This document shows positions 16,915-25,915 of a stretch of 56,033 bases of DNA, piece after piece. The notes beneath the pieces were generated by a model. The model ran no database searches. It was given only the letters and a program-made list of their open reading frames with translations, and was not told where the DNA came from. The DNA comes from an uncultured Eubacterium sp. GTDB taxonomy: Bacteria; Bacillota; Clostridia; Oscillospirales; Acutalibacteraceae. Each line of letters begins with the position of its first letter. Position 1 is the first letter of the stretch. The position numbers and the translations under genes are program-made. Location of the stretch: contig UQCC01000012.1 of NCBI GenBank assembly GCA_900539325.1, positions 1 to 56,033 on the forward strand, in the 5' to 3' direction.

Positions 16915-19332
16915 TTAAAAGCTTATTCGTTTTAATTTTGAAACAGCAATGATAAATATGCCCCATATCGCCTGACTGATAATGATTGCCGTGTCGGTAA
17001 TTTGGGTATACCATCCTATAATGCCCAGCAGTGCTACTGTTGCAAACCCAAATGCACAGCCGAATGATGTTAAAAATCCGATAAGCTTTTTTGATGATAT
17101 AATGCTTAGTGCACCTCTCATTGAGGAGATAAGACCCTTTGCGGTTCCGTTGTGCACAACATATGCCGGAGATTTTTCTACTTGCATATCAGAATATTTT
17201 TCAAATACTCTTGCCGCTTGACGGTTCATAACCCTTATGTATCCCCTTGGAAGATCAAATAAATTTGCAAGGCTTTCTTCGTTAATATATGGGTCACTGC
17301 TCTTTACTATGAGTGTGATTCCCGTTTTTTCAAGCTTTATAAGTTCTCTCTTCAAATCGGGGTCGGCACTGTACGAAACAACAAACATTGCCATAATTTT
17401 ACCGTCAACAGCAAGGTAAAGAGCCTTTCTGTTTCGGCGTGTGTATTTTTGTTCAAAGCTGATTTTAGGCACATTTACACCGTGGTTTATCAGTAGGTTT
17501 CTGTTGCCTACAAGTACCTTTTGGTGATATACCCAAGCAGATGTGCCCATCTGTTCTTCGTATTGAACGCTGTCAACCTTTGGCAAAATCGATTGCTTGC
17601 CTATAATTACATCGTCAAAAACATGTGCAAGCGGACTTTTGGTTTTGATTATAACAGCCGCCGCATAAATAATTGCATCGTCTATTTTTGTGTTGTTAAA
17701 CACCTTGATTCCGTGCAAATCACATCCGTGTGTGCCGAAAAGATTTGCAGCTTCAAGCACAACCGCATCGGTAGAAGCTGCCATTTTAGCACCTTCAAAG
17801 CCGCACACTCTTGCACCGTATTTGTCAAGTTCCGCCGATATATCGGTTAAAACTCCGTTCATAATGTATAAAAGCGATACGGGAGTTGAAATCGTAAGTG
17901 CACATACGGCAACGTTTATTCCGGTTGCAAAATTGTCCTTTAATCCCACGATAACAAGAAGCAAAGCACTCATTAAAAGTGCAATAGGAGTGACAGCTCT
18001 TGCAATTTTGTCCGACGGTTCACTTTTGCAGCTTATTTCCATAAAGTTAGTCGGCAAGTCGGTTTTTACGCTTGTTTTTATTATTGCGTCCTCTTCGTCG
18101 ATGTTACCTCGGCAGAGTACTTTTACATCAAGCACATTTGCAATATTTTCAAGGCAGTATGTTTCACCGCTGTTGATGATAAAATCAAAATTGTCAATTA
18201 TTCTTACAAGTATCTGTCGTTTGCCGAGCAAAGCCAAAACATATGCAAATGCAAGGGCAGAGCCGAGAAATACGCCGTTGTTCAGCCATAAATCCTCGTG
18301 ACAGGCAAATGCAACTGTTTGTGCAGAAACGGCTAAGCTGAGAATTGAAACCGCAAAGTCGGTGTTTATGCCTTTTTTAAAGTTGAAGCCGTGCAAAAAT
18401 ATATTAAAGTTTGCCGCTATTGTTAAAATTGAAAGCACCGAGGCGGTAATAAAATATTTGCTGTTTTCTGCAATAGCCTGCGGCAGATATTCGGTATCCT
18501 TGAATATTGTCATTAACAGCAAAAGTAAAAATAAAGTAATCGAAATAATTATTTGAATGCCGACTTTTGTTTTTTTATTCAACAATGATGTAAGTATTGC
18601 CTGCCTGTCGTCCTTGGCTTTGTAGTCGGTTTTTTCAAATTCCTTGTCGCCAAGCTCCGGGTCCGTTTCGTCGGGTCCGAAAAGTCTGAATTTGTTTACC
18701 TTTTCCTTTCGCTGTTCGATAAGCAGTTTTTCGGCAACTTCTTCATCTATTGTAGGCACCTCTTCCGTTTCGTCGTCAAAGCCTTCAAAGCACATCTGTA
18801 TGCCGGTTTCCTCGTTATCGTCATCTGTGCCGTCAAGATATTTGCCGAGATTTTCTCTTGCTACGATTGTAGGAACTTCTTGCAACCTGTCCGGATTTTT
18901 ACTCTCGTTTTTAGGAGTTAAAACAACAGGACGGGTTTTGTCTGCGGGAATAATCGGCTTTTCAAAAATGTCTTCTTCCTCGCTGCCTATAACGATGGTT
19001 TTGTCGATAATCTTGATATTTTCTGCATTATGCTCTTTCATATTGTCATCGGATTTGTCTTGCTTTTTTTTGTTGAATTTTGGAAAGGTGATTGTTTTAT
19101 CCGATGTCTTTTTTGATTTTGACGGAGTGAATTCTTTGATGTCTTCCTCTTCGTCGCCGAGTTCTTCCACCTTTTTCATAACCGCTTCGCTGTCAACCGT
19201 AACCTCGTCAATGGCCGAACGAGCCATTGCGTCCAAATTCTTTTGGGCGTCCTTTAACTGCTGTTCAGCCTGTGCTTTGATTAGTTCCGCTTTTTTAATG
19301 ATTTCGTCAATAGAAAGATTATTGTCGCTCAT
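16915..19332 (-). CDS. Catalytically dead P-type ATPase homologue with long acidic N-terminus
   Basis: An 805-residue membrane protein with the layout of a P1B-like ATPase but without its chemistry. Residues 1-250 are charged, starting with a coiled coil; four helices lie at about 257-370, and two more at about 447-495 include CALTISTPVSLLY, matching the CPC/TPV helix. The position of the phosphorylated FDKTGT reads VLEAANLF (about 525-532), TGD is replaced by KSSD (about 677-680), and GDGxND is absent. The nucleotide-domain outline (SPLAHVF, VLVGNRNLL) and final helices remain. TAGGAG precedes the ATG, 8 bases after the methyltransferase gene. It cannot be a normal pump; a sensor or scaffold role is only a guess. 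Confidence 0.8.
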   Translation of the reverse strand: MSDNNLSIDEIIKKAELIKAQAEQQLKDAQKNLDAMARSAIDEVTVDSEAVMKKVEELGDEEEDIKEFTPSKSKKTSDKTITFPKFNKKKQDKSDDNMKEHNAENIKIIDKTIVIGSEEEDIFEKPIIPADKTRPVVLTPKNESKNPDRLQEVPTIVARENLGKYLDGTDDDNEETGIQMCFEGFDDETEEVPTIDEEVAEKLLIEQRKEKVNKFRLFGPDETDPELGDKEFEKTDYKAKDDRQAILTSLLNKKTKVGIQIIISITLFLLLLLMTIFKDTEYLPQAIAENSKYFITASVLSILTIAANFNIFLHGFNFKKGINTDFAVSILSLAVSAQTVAFACHEDLWLNNGVFLGSALAFAYVLALLGKRQILVRIIDNFDFIINSGETYCLENIANVLDVKVLCRGNIDEEDAIIKTSVKTDLPTNFMEISCKSEPSDKIARAVTPIALLMSALLLVIVGLKDNFATGINVAVCALTISTPVSLLYIMNGVLTDISAELDKYGARVCGFEGAKMAASTDAVVLEAANLFGTHGCDLHGIKVFNNTKIDDAIIYAAAVIIKTKSPLAHVFDDVIIGKQSILPKVDSVQYEEQMGTSAWVYHQKVLVGNRNLLINHGVNVPKISFEQKYTRRNRKALYLAVDGKIMAMFVVSYSADPDLKRELIKLEKTGITLIVKSSDPYINEESLANLFDLPRGYIRVMNRQAARVFEKYSDMQVEKSPAYVVHNGTAKGLISSMRGALSIISSKKLIGFLTSFGCAFGFATVALLGIIGWYTQITDTAIIISQAIWGIFIIAVSKLKRISF

Positions 19333-19340
19333 TATTTCTC

Positions 19341-20114
19341 CTACTTATCAAGTCGTTGTCTTGCGATTTCGTACATCAATATGCCTGCCGCAACAGATGC
19401 GTTCAGGCTGTTTACTTTGCCAAGCATAGGCAAGCTGACGGTAACATCGCATTTTTCTTTGATTAGTCTGCCTACTCCGTCACCCTCGTTGCCCACAACA
19501 AGGCACGCACCGCCCGAAAAATCGGTCTTGTCCCAACGCTGACCATCCATATCTGCGGCATAAACCCAAATGTTTTTCTTTTTCAGTTCGTCAATGGTTG
19601 ATGCAAGGTTTGTCACTCTTGCAACTTTCATATATTCAAGTGCTCCGCAGCTTGTTTTTGCAACGATAAAGTTAAGACCTACATTTCGTCTTTTTGGAAT
19701 AATTATTCCGTGTGCACCGCAAGCTTCGGCTGTTCTGATGATTGCACCGAGGTTGTGGCTGTCCTCAATTTCGTCACACATGATGATGAACGGAGCTTCG
19801 CCTTTTTCTTCGGCATATGCAAGTATTTCGTCAACTGTTGAATACTCGTGTGCCGGCACATTTGCAACAACCCCCTGATGGTTGCCGCCCGGAGCCAAAA
19901 AGTCAAGCTTTTTTCTGTCAACATTTTTGATAACGATTTTCTTTTCTTTGCAAAGAGCGATTATTCTGTTGATTGAGCCTTCATGCTCGCCTTTTGCAAT
20001 AAGCACATTTTCAACCTCTCTGTCACTTTTGAGAAGCTCTGTCACAGCGTTTCTGCCGATGACGAGGTTGTCATTTGTTTTGTAATCTCTGTCTTTTTCG
20101 TTTTCGTGTTTCAT
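19341..20114 (-). CDS. rlmB: TrmH/SpoU-family 23S rRNA 2'-O-methyltransferase (RlmB-like)
   Basis: A 257-residue SpoU methyltransferase. The N-terminal substrate-binding domain (GRNAVTELL) is followed by the knotted SAM domain with motifs DEIEDSHNLGAIIRTAEA, VVGNEGDGVGRL and LPMLGKVNSLNASVAAGI. The length and N-terminal domain fit RlmB, which methylates G2251 of 23S rRNA. The ATG giving MKHENEK is preferred because GGTGG lies 5 bases upstream; a GTG three codons earlier overlaps that site. First gene of a likely operon with the pseudo-ATPase. Confidence 0.88.
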   Translation of the reverse strand: MKHENEKDRDYKTNDNLVIGRNAVTELLKSDREVENVLIAKGEHEGSINRIIALCKEKKIVIKNVDRKKLDFLAPGGNHQGVVANVPAHEYSTVDEILAYAEEKGEAPFIIMCDEIEDSHNLGAIIRTAEACGAHGIIIPKRRNVGLNFIVAKTSCGALEYMKVARVTNLASTIDELKKKNIWVYAADMDGQRWDKTDFSGGACLVVGNEGDGVGRLIKEKCDVTVSLPMLGKVNSLNASVAAGILMYEIARQRLDK

Positions 20115-20172
20115 ATTTTCCACCGATTTTTATTTTATTGTTTATATTATAACATTATTTGCCCTTTTACAC

Positions 20173-20208
20173 AATAAAAAAATACCGACCTGCTTGAAGT
20201 CGGTATTT
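20173..20208 (-). terminator. Terminator of the ECF S-component gene
   Basis: Stem ATACCGAC / GTCGGTAT with loop; read on the minus strand it ends in T7. Confidence 0.8.
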
Positions 20209-20227
20209 ATGTAGTCATATTTGTGTT

Positions 20228-20803
20228 TTATGAATTTTTCTTTAATTGTTTTTTGCCGATGTCGATAATTCTTACAATAACAGAAGCCAAAACCATATTT
20301 ATGCCGAGTTCAACGGCGAAGTTAACTGATACAAGACCGGTTACAACGGTTGCAAAACCTGTTGTGCCGAATACAGAAACCAACCATTCTTGGAAGAAAA
20401 GATAGCAACCTGCAAGGAATATACCTGTGTTTACTATCGGACAGGCAATACCTGCCAAAACAACCGCAACGGTTTTGTTCGTTTTCTCAAGTGCTTTGTA
20501 AATCAATCCTGCAACAAGGCCTGCAAGTATACCTTTGAGCAATACGGTAACCACTGTTCCTGCCGGGTTGATGGTCATAAATGCTGCCGAATCACCACTG
20601 ATAAGAACGCTTACGCCGAATGCGGCACCGAGCCATGCTCCTGCACCGATGCCGTAAAGAGCAGCACCGATAACGATAGGTGCAAGCACCAATGTGATTG
20701 AAAACGGTCCGAATTTGATAGATGACGCAAGAAGTTGTAGGGCAACTACGATAGCGGTGAAAAGACCGATGCCCACTATCTTTTGTGTTTTTGTGTTTTT
20801 CAT
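20228..20803 (-). CDS. ECF transporter S component, substrate unknown
   Basis: A 191-residue, six-helix integral membrane protein of the ECF S-component type, the substrate-capture subunit of energy-coupling-factor vitamin transporters. Features include the N-terminal ALQLLASSIKFGPFSITL, the GAWLGAAFGVSVLISGD loop and PIVNTGIFLAG, resembling pantothenate-type (PanT) and unassigned S components. It does not match BioY, RibU or ThiT hallmarks. No EcfA/EcfT genes are adjacent, as usual for group II systems sharing one energising module. AAGGA precedes the chosen ATG; a TTG two codons upstream is possible. Its transcript has a leader of about 95 nt. Confidence 0.85.
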   Translation of the reverse strand: MKNTKTQKIVGIGLFTAIVVALQLLASSIKFGPFSITLVLAPIVIGAALYGIGAGAWLGAAFGVSVLISGDSAAFMTINPAGTVVTVLLKGILAGLVAGLIYKALEKTNKTVAVVLAGIACPIVNTGIFLAGCYLFFQEWLVSVFGTTGFATVVTGLVSVNFAVELGINMVLASVIVRIIDIGKKQLKKNS

Positions 20804-20905
20804 ATTCAATTTTCCTTTCTGCTACTGTTCCGAAGCCTTGCGAATAACACATAAAATCGCTTTAGCCGAGAAAGATATTTTTCTCTGTGGATACAATGCG
20901 GTGAT

Positions 20906-20934
20906 ATTATAGTCCTTCAAATATCAAAAATCAA
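20906..20934 (-). promoter_or_regulatory. Promoter of the ECF S-component gene
   Basis: Minus-strand TTGATT (20934-20929) and TATAAT (20911-20906) at 17-base spacing. The predicted leader (about 20898-20804) has two small hairpins and may hold a regulatory RNA. Confidence 0.65.
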
Positions 20935-20964
20935 TATGCAAATTGTAAATAATGAAAAATATGG

Positions 20965-20993
20965 TTGATTTTTGTCAAGTGTGCAGTTATAAT
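20965..20993 (+). promoter_or_regulatory. Promoter of the CHAP-domain gene
   Basis: TTGATT (20965-20970) and TATAAT (20988-20993) with a 17-base spacer, about 50 bases before the start codon. It is divergent from the ECF promoter. Confidence 0.65.
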
Positions 20994-21046
20994 TAATACG
21001 GTAAAAATAAATTTATGTCTAATTATATATTTTTAATGGTGAATTT

Positions 21047-22411
21047 ATGAAAAAAATTATTAAAGCAATATCTGTTTTGCTTGTTGCTGTGATGATGTGC
21101 ACATCGTTTTCTATGAGCGCATTTGCCGCATCGGTTCACGATATGCAAAACGAAGTGCTTGATGTTGCCAACGGTGAAGTTGGATATACAGGTACGAGTA
21201 AATATTGTAAGTATGGCGAATGGTACGGTTACCAAGGCGGATGGTGTACAACCTTTGTGCTTTGGTGCTTTAACAAAGCCGGCAATAATCTTGATGTTGC
21301 AATGTATAAAAACATTGTTCCGAGTGGCGGCAACTGTAATTCTATGATTAGTTGGTACAAAAACCGTGACAGATACCACACTCGTGAATCCGGATACACT
21401 CCGAAAAAAGGCGACTTGATATTTTTCGACTGGTCAGGTAACGGCTCAAGCCAGCATGTAGGATTGGTTGATTATATCGACGGAAGCACGGTTTATACCG
21501 TAGAGGGCAACTGTTCGGGTAAGGTTAAGGCAAGGAAGTACACAACAACAGGCTCAAAGCCGTATAATAATATTTCCGCCATTATGGGTTACGGAAATCC
21601 CGATTATACTTCTTTGGCAAAAAAAGGTACGGTTAAACAGACTACTACAAAAAGGGTAACAACCACAAAAAAAGTTATCACAACAAAAAAGGTTACTACA
21701 ACAAAAAAGGTTGTAACGAAGAAACCGACAACTGCTAAAAAGGTTGTGACAACAACGAAGAAAGTCACAACTGTTAAAACAACTGCAACAACAAAGCAGA
21801 AAACCACCGAAAAAAAGGCAACGACAACTCAGGTAACCACAACAGTAACAACAACCGCTAAGCCTGAAACAAACACAAAGCAAAAGACAACAAAGTCCAA
21901 GAATGTTCCTGCACAGGATATGGAAATCTACGCTTCAACAACAAATCTTGAGGTTGGCGACAGCGTAGAACTCGGATACACTCTTGAACCGCTTAACGCA
22001 ACTGCCGTTGTAGGTTATTTTTGTGACGAAGAGGGCGTTATTCAAATAGAAAAAGGCGGCGAAATCAAGGCTATAGGCGAAGGTACGGCAACCGTTGTTG
22101 TTTGTGCAAACGATGAGATTTACAAGCAGTGCGATTTTACCGTTTCGTCAACATCGGCCGAGGTGACAAGGCAAAAAACGGCAAACGATTATGTTGAAGA
22201 AATTACAACATCAACTTCGAATATTGAAAAAACAAATGAGCAAAAGCTCAATGAAATAGGCATTAATATTCAAAAACTGAAAAATAATAACGAGTATTAT
22301 TTTGTACCGCTTGCGATTGCGGGCGCAACGGTAGTTCTTGGTCTTTTGGCATTTGTAATCAGAAAATGTGTTCAAAAGAAAATACAAGATAAAGACGATG
22401 AAAATAAGTGA
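21047..22411 (+). CDS. Secreted, membrane-anchored CHAP-domain protein with Thr/Lys repeat linker
   Basis: A 454-residue surface protein. A signal peptide (cut near ASAFAA, about residue 28) is followed by a CHAP-type peptidoglycan amidase/endopeptidase domain with catalytic Cys67 in GGWCTTF and His137 in SQHVGLVDY. Residues about 197-290 are a low-complexity linker of TTTKK-like repeats. A Big_2-like immunoglobulin domain (about 295-375) and a single C-terminal membrane helix (about 421-440) with a basic tail follow. It probably trims cell-wall peptides at the surface. The next gene begins 34 bases downstream. Confidence 0.88.
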   Translation: MKKIIKAISVLLVAVMMCTSFSMSAFAASVHDMQNEVLDVANGEVGYTGTSKYCKYGEWYGYQGGWCTTFVLWCFNKAGNNLDVAMYKNIVPSGGNCNSMISWYKNRDRYHTRESGYTPKKGDLIFFDWSGNGSSQHVGLVDYIDGSTVYTVEGNCSGKVKARKYTTTGSKPYNNISAIMGYGNPDYTSLAKKGTVKQTTTKRVTTTKKVITTKKVTTTKKVVTKKPTTAKKVVTTTKKVTTVKTTATTKQKTTEKKATTTQVTTTVTTTAKPETNTKQKTTKSKNVPAQDMEIYASTTNLEVGDSVELGYTLEPLNATAVVGYFCDEEGVIQIEKGGEIKAIGEGTATVVVCANDEIYKQCDFTVSSTSAEVTRQKTANDYVEEITTSTSNIEKTNEQKLNEIGINIQKLKNNNEYYFVPLAIAGATVVLGLLAFVIRKCVQKKIQDKDDENK

Positions 22412-22445
22412 TTTCTGTCAGATGAAAATCGGGAGGAAAAACAGA

Positions 22446-24329
22446 ATGTCGGAGAAAAGATTTAAGGAGCAAAGATTTGCGGCATTTATAAGGAAGGTGA
22501 TTATTGCTTTTCTTGATGTCACTTTGCTCATTTCATCAAATTATTTGGCTTGCTACATAACTATGGACGGTACTGTACTTCACAGTCCATATTCAAGTAT
22601 TGTAATGTCCGCTTGGCATATAGTGATATTGGCGTTTATATGTATCGTTTCAAATTTTGCTTTTGGGCTTTACAACAGCGTGTGGAGCTTTGCCGGTGTA
22701 GATGAAATCATACGCAGCTTTGTCAGTGCCACGGTGATTGATTTGGCACTTGTATTTGTCGATAGGGTTTTGTTTGAAGATATTATCGGAATTAGTGGCA
22801 GAATGCCTATATATTCATATATGCTTTGCTGGTTTTTCTTTGTTTTTTGTATAGCAGGTATACGCATGGCTTACAGAATTATGCGTATTATTCCGTCACA
22901 GATTATTGCAAAAAGTTCAAAAAATGAGAGAGTAATGATTGTCGGTGCCGGATTTATGGGCAATTTTGTAATCGAAATGCTCAGAAATGATAATTACAAA
23001 AACGGCAGACCGATAATTGCCGTTGACGACAATCCGGCAAAATTCCACAAAAAAATCAGCGGTGTAAATGTTGTGGGCAGTTGTGAGTCTATTCCCGAAA
23101 TGGTAGAGAAATACAGAATAGACACAATTATTCTTTGTCTGCCGTCCGCTTCAAAGGAAAGACAAAAAGAAATCCTGTCTATTGCAATGAAAACCAAATG
23201 CAATGTAAAAACCAGCCCGTCGCAAGAGGAAATGTTTGAAGCCGGCAACCCTAAAAAAATCCGTAATGTTGATATTACCGACCTTTTGTCCCGTCCCGAA
23301 ATTACGCTTGACAAAAAAGCGTGTCGTTATCTTGTAGGTGCAACGGTATTGGTAACGGGCGGTGGCGGCTCAATCGGTTCTGAAATCTGTAATCAAGTTG
23401 CAAGATACACTCCGAAAAAGATTGTAATTTTTGATATTTACGAAAATTGTGCGTTCGAACTTGCAAATCAGCTTAACGAAAAGTACGGCGATTTGATAGA
23501 TATTAATGTTTGTATAGGCTCTGTCAGAGATATAGACAGACTTCGTGAAATTATGGAGGAATTTCATCCTGATGTTGTTTTCCATGCGGCGGCTCACAAG
23601 CATGTTCCGCTTATGGAGGACAGCCCTTGCGAAGCGGTAAAAAACAATGTTTTCGGTACTTACAATGTTGCTGTTGTTGCCGATGAATACAAGGTTAACA
23701 AAATGGTAATTCTTTCCACCGACAAGGCGGTTAATCCTACAAATGTTATGGGTTGCACCAAGAGAATTACCGAGATTATTGTTCAGTATATGAACGATAA
23801 AAGCAAGAATACAAAGTATGCCGCAGTTCGTTTCGGCAATGTGCTCGGTTCTCACGGCTCGGTTGTTCCGATTTTTAAGGAGCAAATCGCACACGGCGGA
23901 CCGGTTAAGGTTACGCATCCCGATATTACCCGTTACTTTATGACTATTCCGGAGGCGGCACAGCTTGTTTGTCAGGCAGGCGGAATTGCCGAGGGCGGCG
24001 AGGTTTTTGTTCTTGATATGGGTGAACCTGTTAAAATTATGGACCTTGCAAAAAATCTTATTCGTCTTTCGGGCTTTACCGAAAATGAAATTCCTATTGA
24101 AATTATGGGGCTTCGTCCCGGTGAAAAGTTATATGAGGAACTTTCCATGTCTGAAGAAATGAAAACGAGAAAGCGTACCGCCAACGAAAAGATTTTTGTA
24201 AATCAGCCTATGGAATTTGATTCCGCTCATTTTGAAAAATGGCTTGAATCACTTAAACATATTAATGAAGAAAATGTTCGTGAAAAGCTTATGGCAATAG
24301 TGCCAAATTATCATCCTGCCGCAAATTAA
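22446..24329 (+). CDS. Membrane nucleotide-sugar 4,6-dehydratase (PglF/CapD/FlaA1-like)
   Basis: A 627-residue polysaccharide-biosynthesis SDR. Four N-terminal helices (about 15-145) are followed by a CoA-binding-like Rossmann region (VMIVGAGFMGN, about 163) and a second Rossmann domain with VTGGGGSIGSE (about 303). The active-site segment STDKAVNPTNVMGCTK (about 424-439) has the Thr-Asp-Lys set and Met435 in place of the classical Tyr, as in UDP-GlcNAc 4,6-dehydratases such as PglF. The start MSEKRFKE follows GGGAGG by 9 bases. No other glycan genes are adjacent, so the pathway (capsule or protein glycosylation) is unclear. Confidence 0.92.
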   Translation: MSEKRFKEQRFAAFIRKVIIAFLDVTLLISSNYLACYITMDGTVLHSPYSSIVMSAWHIVILAFICIVSNFAFGLYNSVWSFAGVDEIIRSFVSATVIDLALVFVDRVLFEDIIGISGRMPIYSYMLCWFFFVFCIAGIRMAYRIMRIIPSQIIAKSSKNERVMIVGAGFMGNFVIEMLRNDNYKNGRPIIAVDDNPAKFHKKISGVNVVGSCESIPEMVEKYRIDTIILCLPSASKERQKEILSIAMKTKCNVKTSPSQEEMFEAGNPKKIRNVDITDLLSRPEITLDKKACRYLVGATVLVTGGGGSIGSEICNQVARYTPKKIVIFDIYENCAFELANQLNEKYGDLIDINVCIGSVRDIDRLREIMEEFHPDVVFHAAAHKHVPLMEDSPCEAVKNNVFGTYNVAVVADEYKVNKMVILSTDKAVNPTNVMGCTKRITEIIVQYMNDKSKNTKYAAVRFGNVLGSHGSVVPIFKEQIAHGGPVKVTHPDITRYFMTIPEAAQLVCQAGGIAEGGEVFVLDMGEPVKIMDLAKNLIRLSGFTENEIPIEIMGLRPGEKLYEELSMSEEMKTRKRTANEKIFVNQPMEFDSAHFEKWLESLKHINEENVREKLMAIVPNYHPAAN

Positions 24330-24393
24330 CAAACCGAATAAATTTCTGTAATTATCCTTTACTTATTACATTTTATGTGGTACGATAAAAATC

Positions 24394-24445
24394 GCGGGGT
24401 AATTCTCCGCAATAAAAAGGGGAAAGGCGAAAGTATGGTTTCGCC
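24394..24445 (+). promoter_or_regulatory. Structured leader with two hairpins and a tiny open frame
   Basis: Hairpin 1: GCGGGG / CTCCGC (24394-24410). Hairpin 2: GGCGAAA / TTTCGCC (24426-24445). The loop of the second holds an ATG (24434) starting a five-codon frame MVSPS that stops at 24451, six bases before the next gene, and AAGGGGAAAGG lies before it. This could be translational coupling or attenuation; unproven. Confidence 0.35.
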
Positions 24446-24456
24446 AAGTTGAAAAA

Positions 24457-24714
24457 ATGTATGTTAATTTAGGCAAGGTGTCAACAAATGATGAGGTTAT
24501 AGTTAATACCGAAAACATCAGCAGAATTTATAAAAAAGGTGTAAATCTCAACAATATGATGTCGCATCCGTATAAGTATTCCATTTATATGAATGACGGT
24601 AAAAATCTCGAAATCAGTCTTACACCGTCTGATAACAAGGTGTTTCTCAAATTGCTTGATGAGATTGATTATACGGAAATCGACCTCAGCAACGCACAGA
24701 TTAAATTATTCTGA
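24457..24714 (+). CDS. Hypothetical 85-residue protein
   Basis: A small, probably cytosolic protein with no recognised domain. The pattern INTENISRIYKKG...YSIYMNDGKNLEI suggests a compact beta-rich fold, loosely like the strands of LytTR-type domains, but this is weak. There is no ribosome site directly before the ATG; a structured leader with a tiny upstream frame precedes it. It is followed by a clear terminator, so it is a separate unit. Confidence 0.7.
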   Translation: MYVNLGKVSTNDEVIVNTENISRIYKKGVNLNNMMSHPYKYSIYMNDGKNLEISLTPSDNKVFLKLLDEIDYTEIDLSNAQIKLF

Positions 24715-24724
24715 CAATTTACAA

Positions 24725-24753
24725 AAACGAGTCCGCACGGGCTCGTTTTTTTA
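24725..24753 (+). terminator. Terminator after the 85-residue gene
   Basis: Stem ACGAGTCC / GGGCTCGT with a 4-base loop and T7. Confidence 0.85.
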
Positions 24754-24862
24754 TGTTTGAACGGATTGAACCGAAAGTAGATTCATATTTTATAGTTTGT
24801 TTAGCATATTGTTATTGATTTTCGACTGCTTATTTGGTAATGTAAGGATGGGAGGTGACAAA

Positions 24863-25915
24863 ATGGATAATTTTGAATTTGCAAACAGAATTGTTGAATT
24901 AAGAAAGCAAAAAGGTTTGTCACAAAAAGAACTCGGAGATATGCTCGGAGTGTCTAACAAAGCTGTTTCAAAATGGGAAAACGGTGAATCAATGCCAAAA
25001 CTTTCAACCATGCTTAAGCTTGCCGAAATCATGGGAATTGACGGTAACGAGCTTATCGGACTTCAGCCCGGGCAAAATGAATCACCTGCTGTTGACAAAT
25101 CGGAACTTGACCGATTGAAAAGTGAAAATGCTTCGTTGTCATCTCAACTTGGCAAAATGAATAAAAAGCGTAAAAGATTTTTTATTGTCGCTCTTTTGTT
25201 GTGTGCGGTGGGGATTGTTGTTTGTTCAATTGTTGCATTCGGTTTTAATGCTGATGAAAAAATAAATAACAAGGTGACGGACGCAGGATGTGAAGGTACA
25301 AAAATCGAATTTGCAGATTTAACTTTTGTTGTGCCTGACGAATATCAAAGATATTCCTTGTTGTCCGGCAAAGACGCTGATTGTTATCCCGACACCAAGT
25401 ATGCCGATTATTATGACAAAAACGGCAAAAAGGAAAAAGTTGTAATTAAGTGCAACGAGTTTTCCGACAGCGTGCTTCTTGAGGTTCGCCGCCAAAAATA
25501 TTTTTATGTTAACACAGCTGTTGATAAGGATAATATTAAATATGATAATATTGAATCTGTAAGCCTTGAAAACCGAACCATAGCATATTCGGATTATATT
25601 TCAAATTCGGAATTCTCCGATAAGGAATTTAATAAGCAAAACGGCTCCGGGTTTATAAAGGAATTTTGCCTTTTCTATCAAAACAAAGGCTATCCTGTTG
25701 ATAAGAAGCAGACTTCTGCATTTTTGGGGCACAATCCGTATGTTGTAACGGTTAATTTTGAATATGACGGCTCAAAGCAATACCAAGAACTGCTCTTCAT
25801 AGAACTTGGCGAATTTTTTACCGATAATGAAGATAATTTGTATTTTTATGATTATGTAACGGCTGAATCTTACAGCGTCGGAAAGGAGCTGAAGCAATAT
25901 GTCATCGAAGATTGA
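24863..25915 (+). CDS. Membrane-tethered XRE-family regulator with extracellular domain
   Basis: A 350-residue protein. The N-terminal Cro/CI-type helix-turn-helix (about 8-62, with LSQKELGDMLGVSNKAVSKWE) is followed by a short coiled segment (about 78-100), a single membrane helix (about 105-128) and an outer domain of about 220 residues with no recognised family. GGGAGGTGA precedes the ATG. The design implies DNA binding controlled from outside the membrane. The last 17 bases overlap the DUF2339 gene, so the two are likely linked functionally. A TTGATT-17-TAATGT promoter lies at 24815-24843. Confidence 0.85.
   Translation: MDNFEFANRIVELRKQKGLSQKELGDMLGVSNKAVSKWENGESMPKLSTMLKLAEIMGIDGNELIGLQPGQNESPAVDKSELDRLKSENASLSSQLGKMNKKRKRFFIVALLLCAVGIVVCSIVAFGFNADEKINNKVTDAGCEGTKIEFADLTFVVPDEYQRYSLLSGKDADCYPDTKYADYYDKNGKKEKVVIKCNEFSDSVLLEVRRQKYFYVNTAVDKDNIKYDNIESVSLENRTIAYSDYISNSEFSDKEFNKQNGSGFIKEFCLFYQNKGYPVDKKQTSAFLGHNPYVVTVNFEYDGSKQYQELLFIELGEFFTDNEDNLYFYDYVTAESYSVGKELKQYVIED

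Noticed and set aside
21604..21883. Minus-strand open frames rich in Val, Phe and Cys opposite the CHAP-protein linker
   Set aside because: They are the antisense shadow of the Thr/Lys repeat linker.
21047..22411. Treating the TTTKK-like linker repeats as a DNA repeat element
   Set aside because: They are codon-level repeats within one coding frame and typical of surface-protein linkers.
22446..24329. A full protein-glycosylation or capsule cluster around the PglF-like gene
   Set aside because: No glycosyltransferase, aminotransferase or flippase gene lies nearby.
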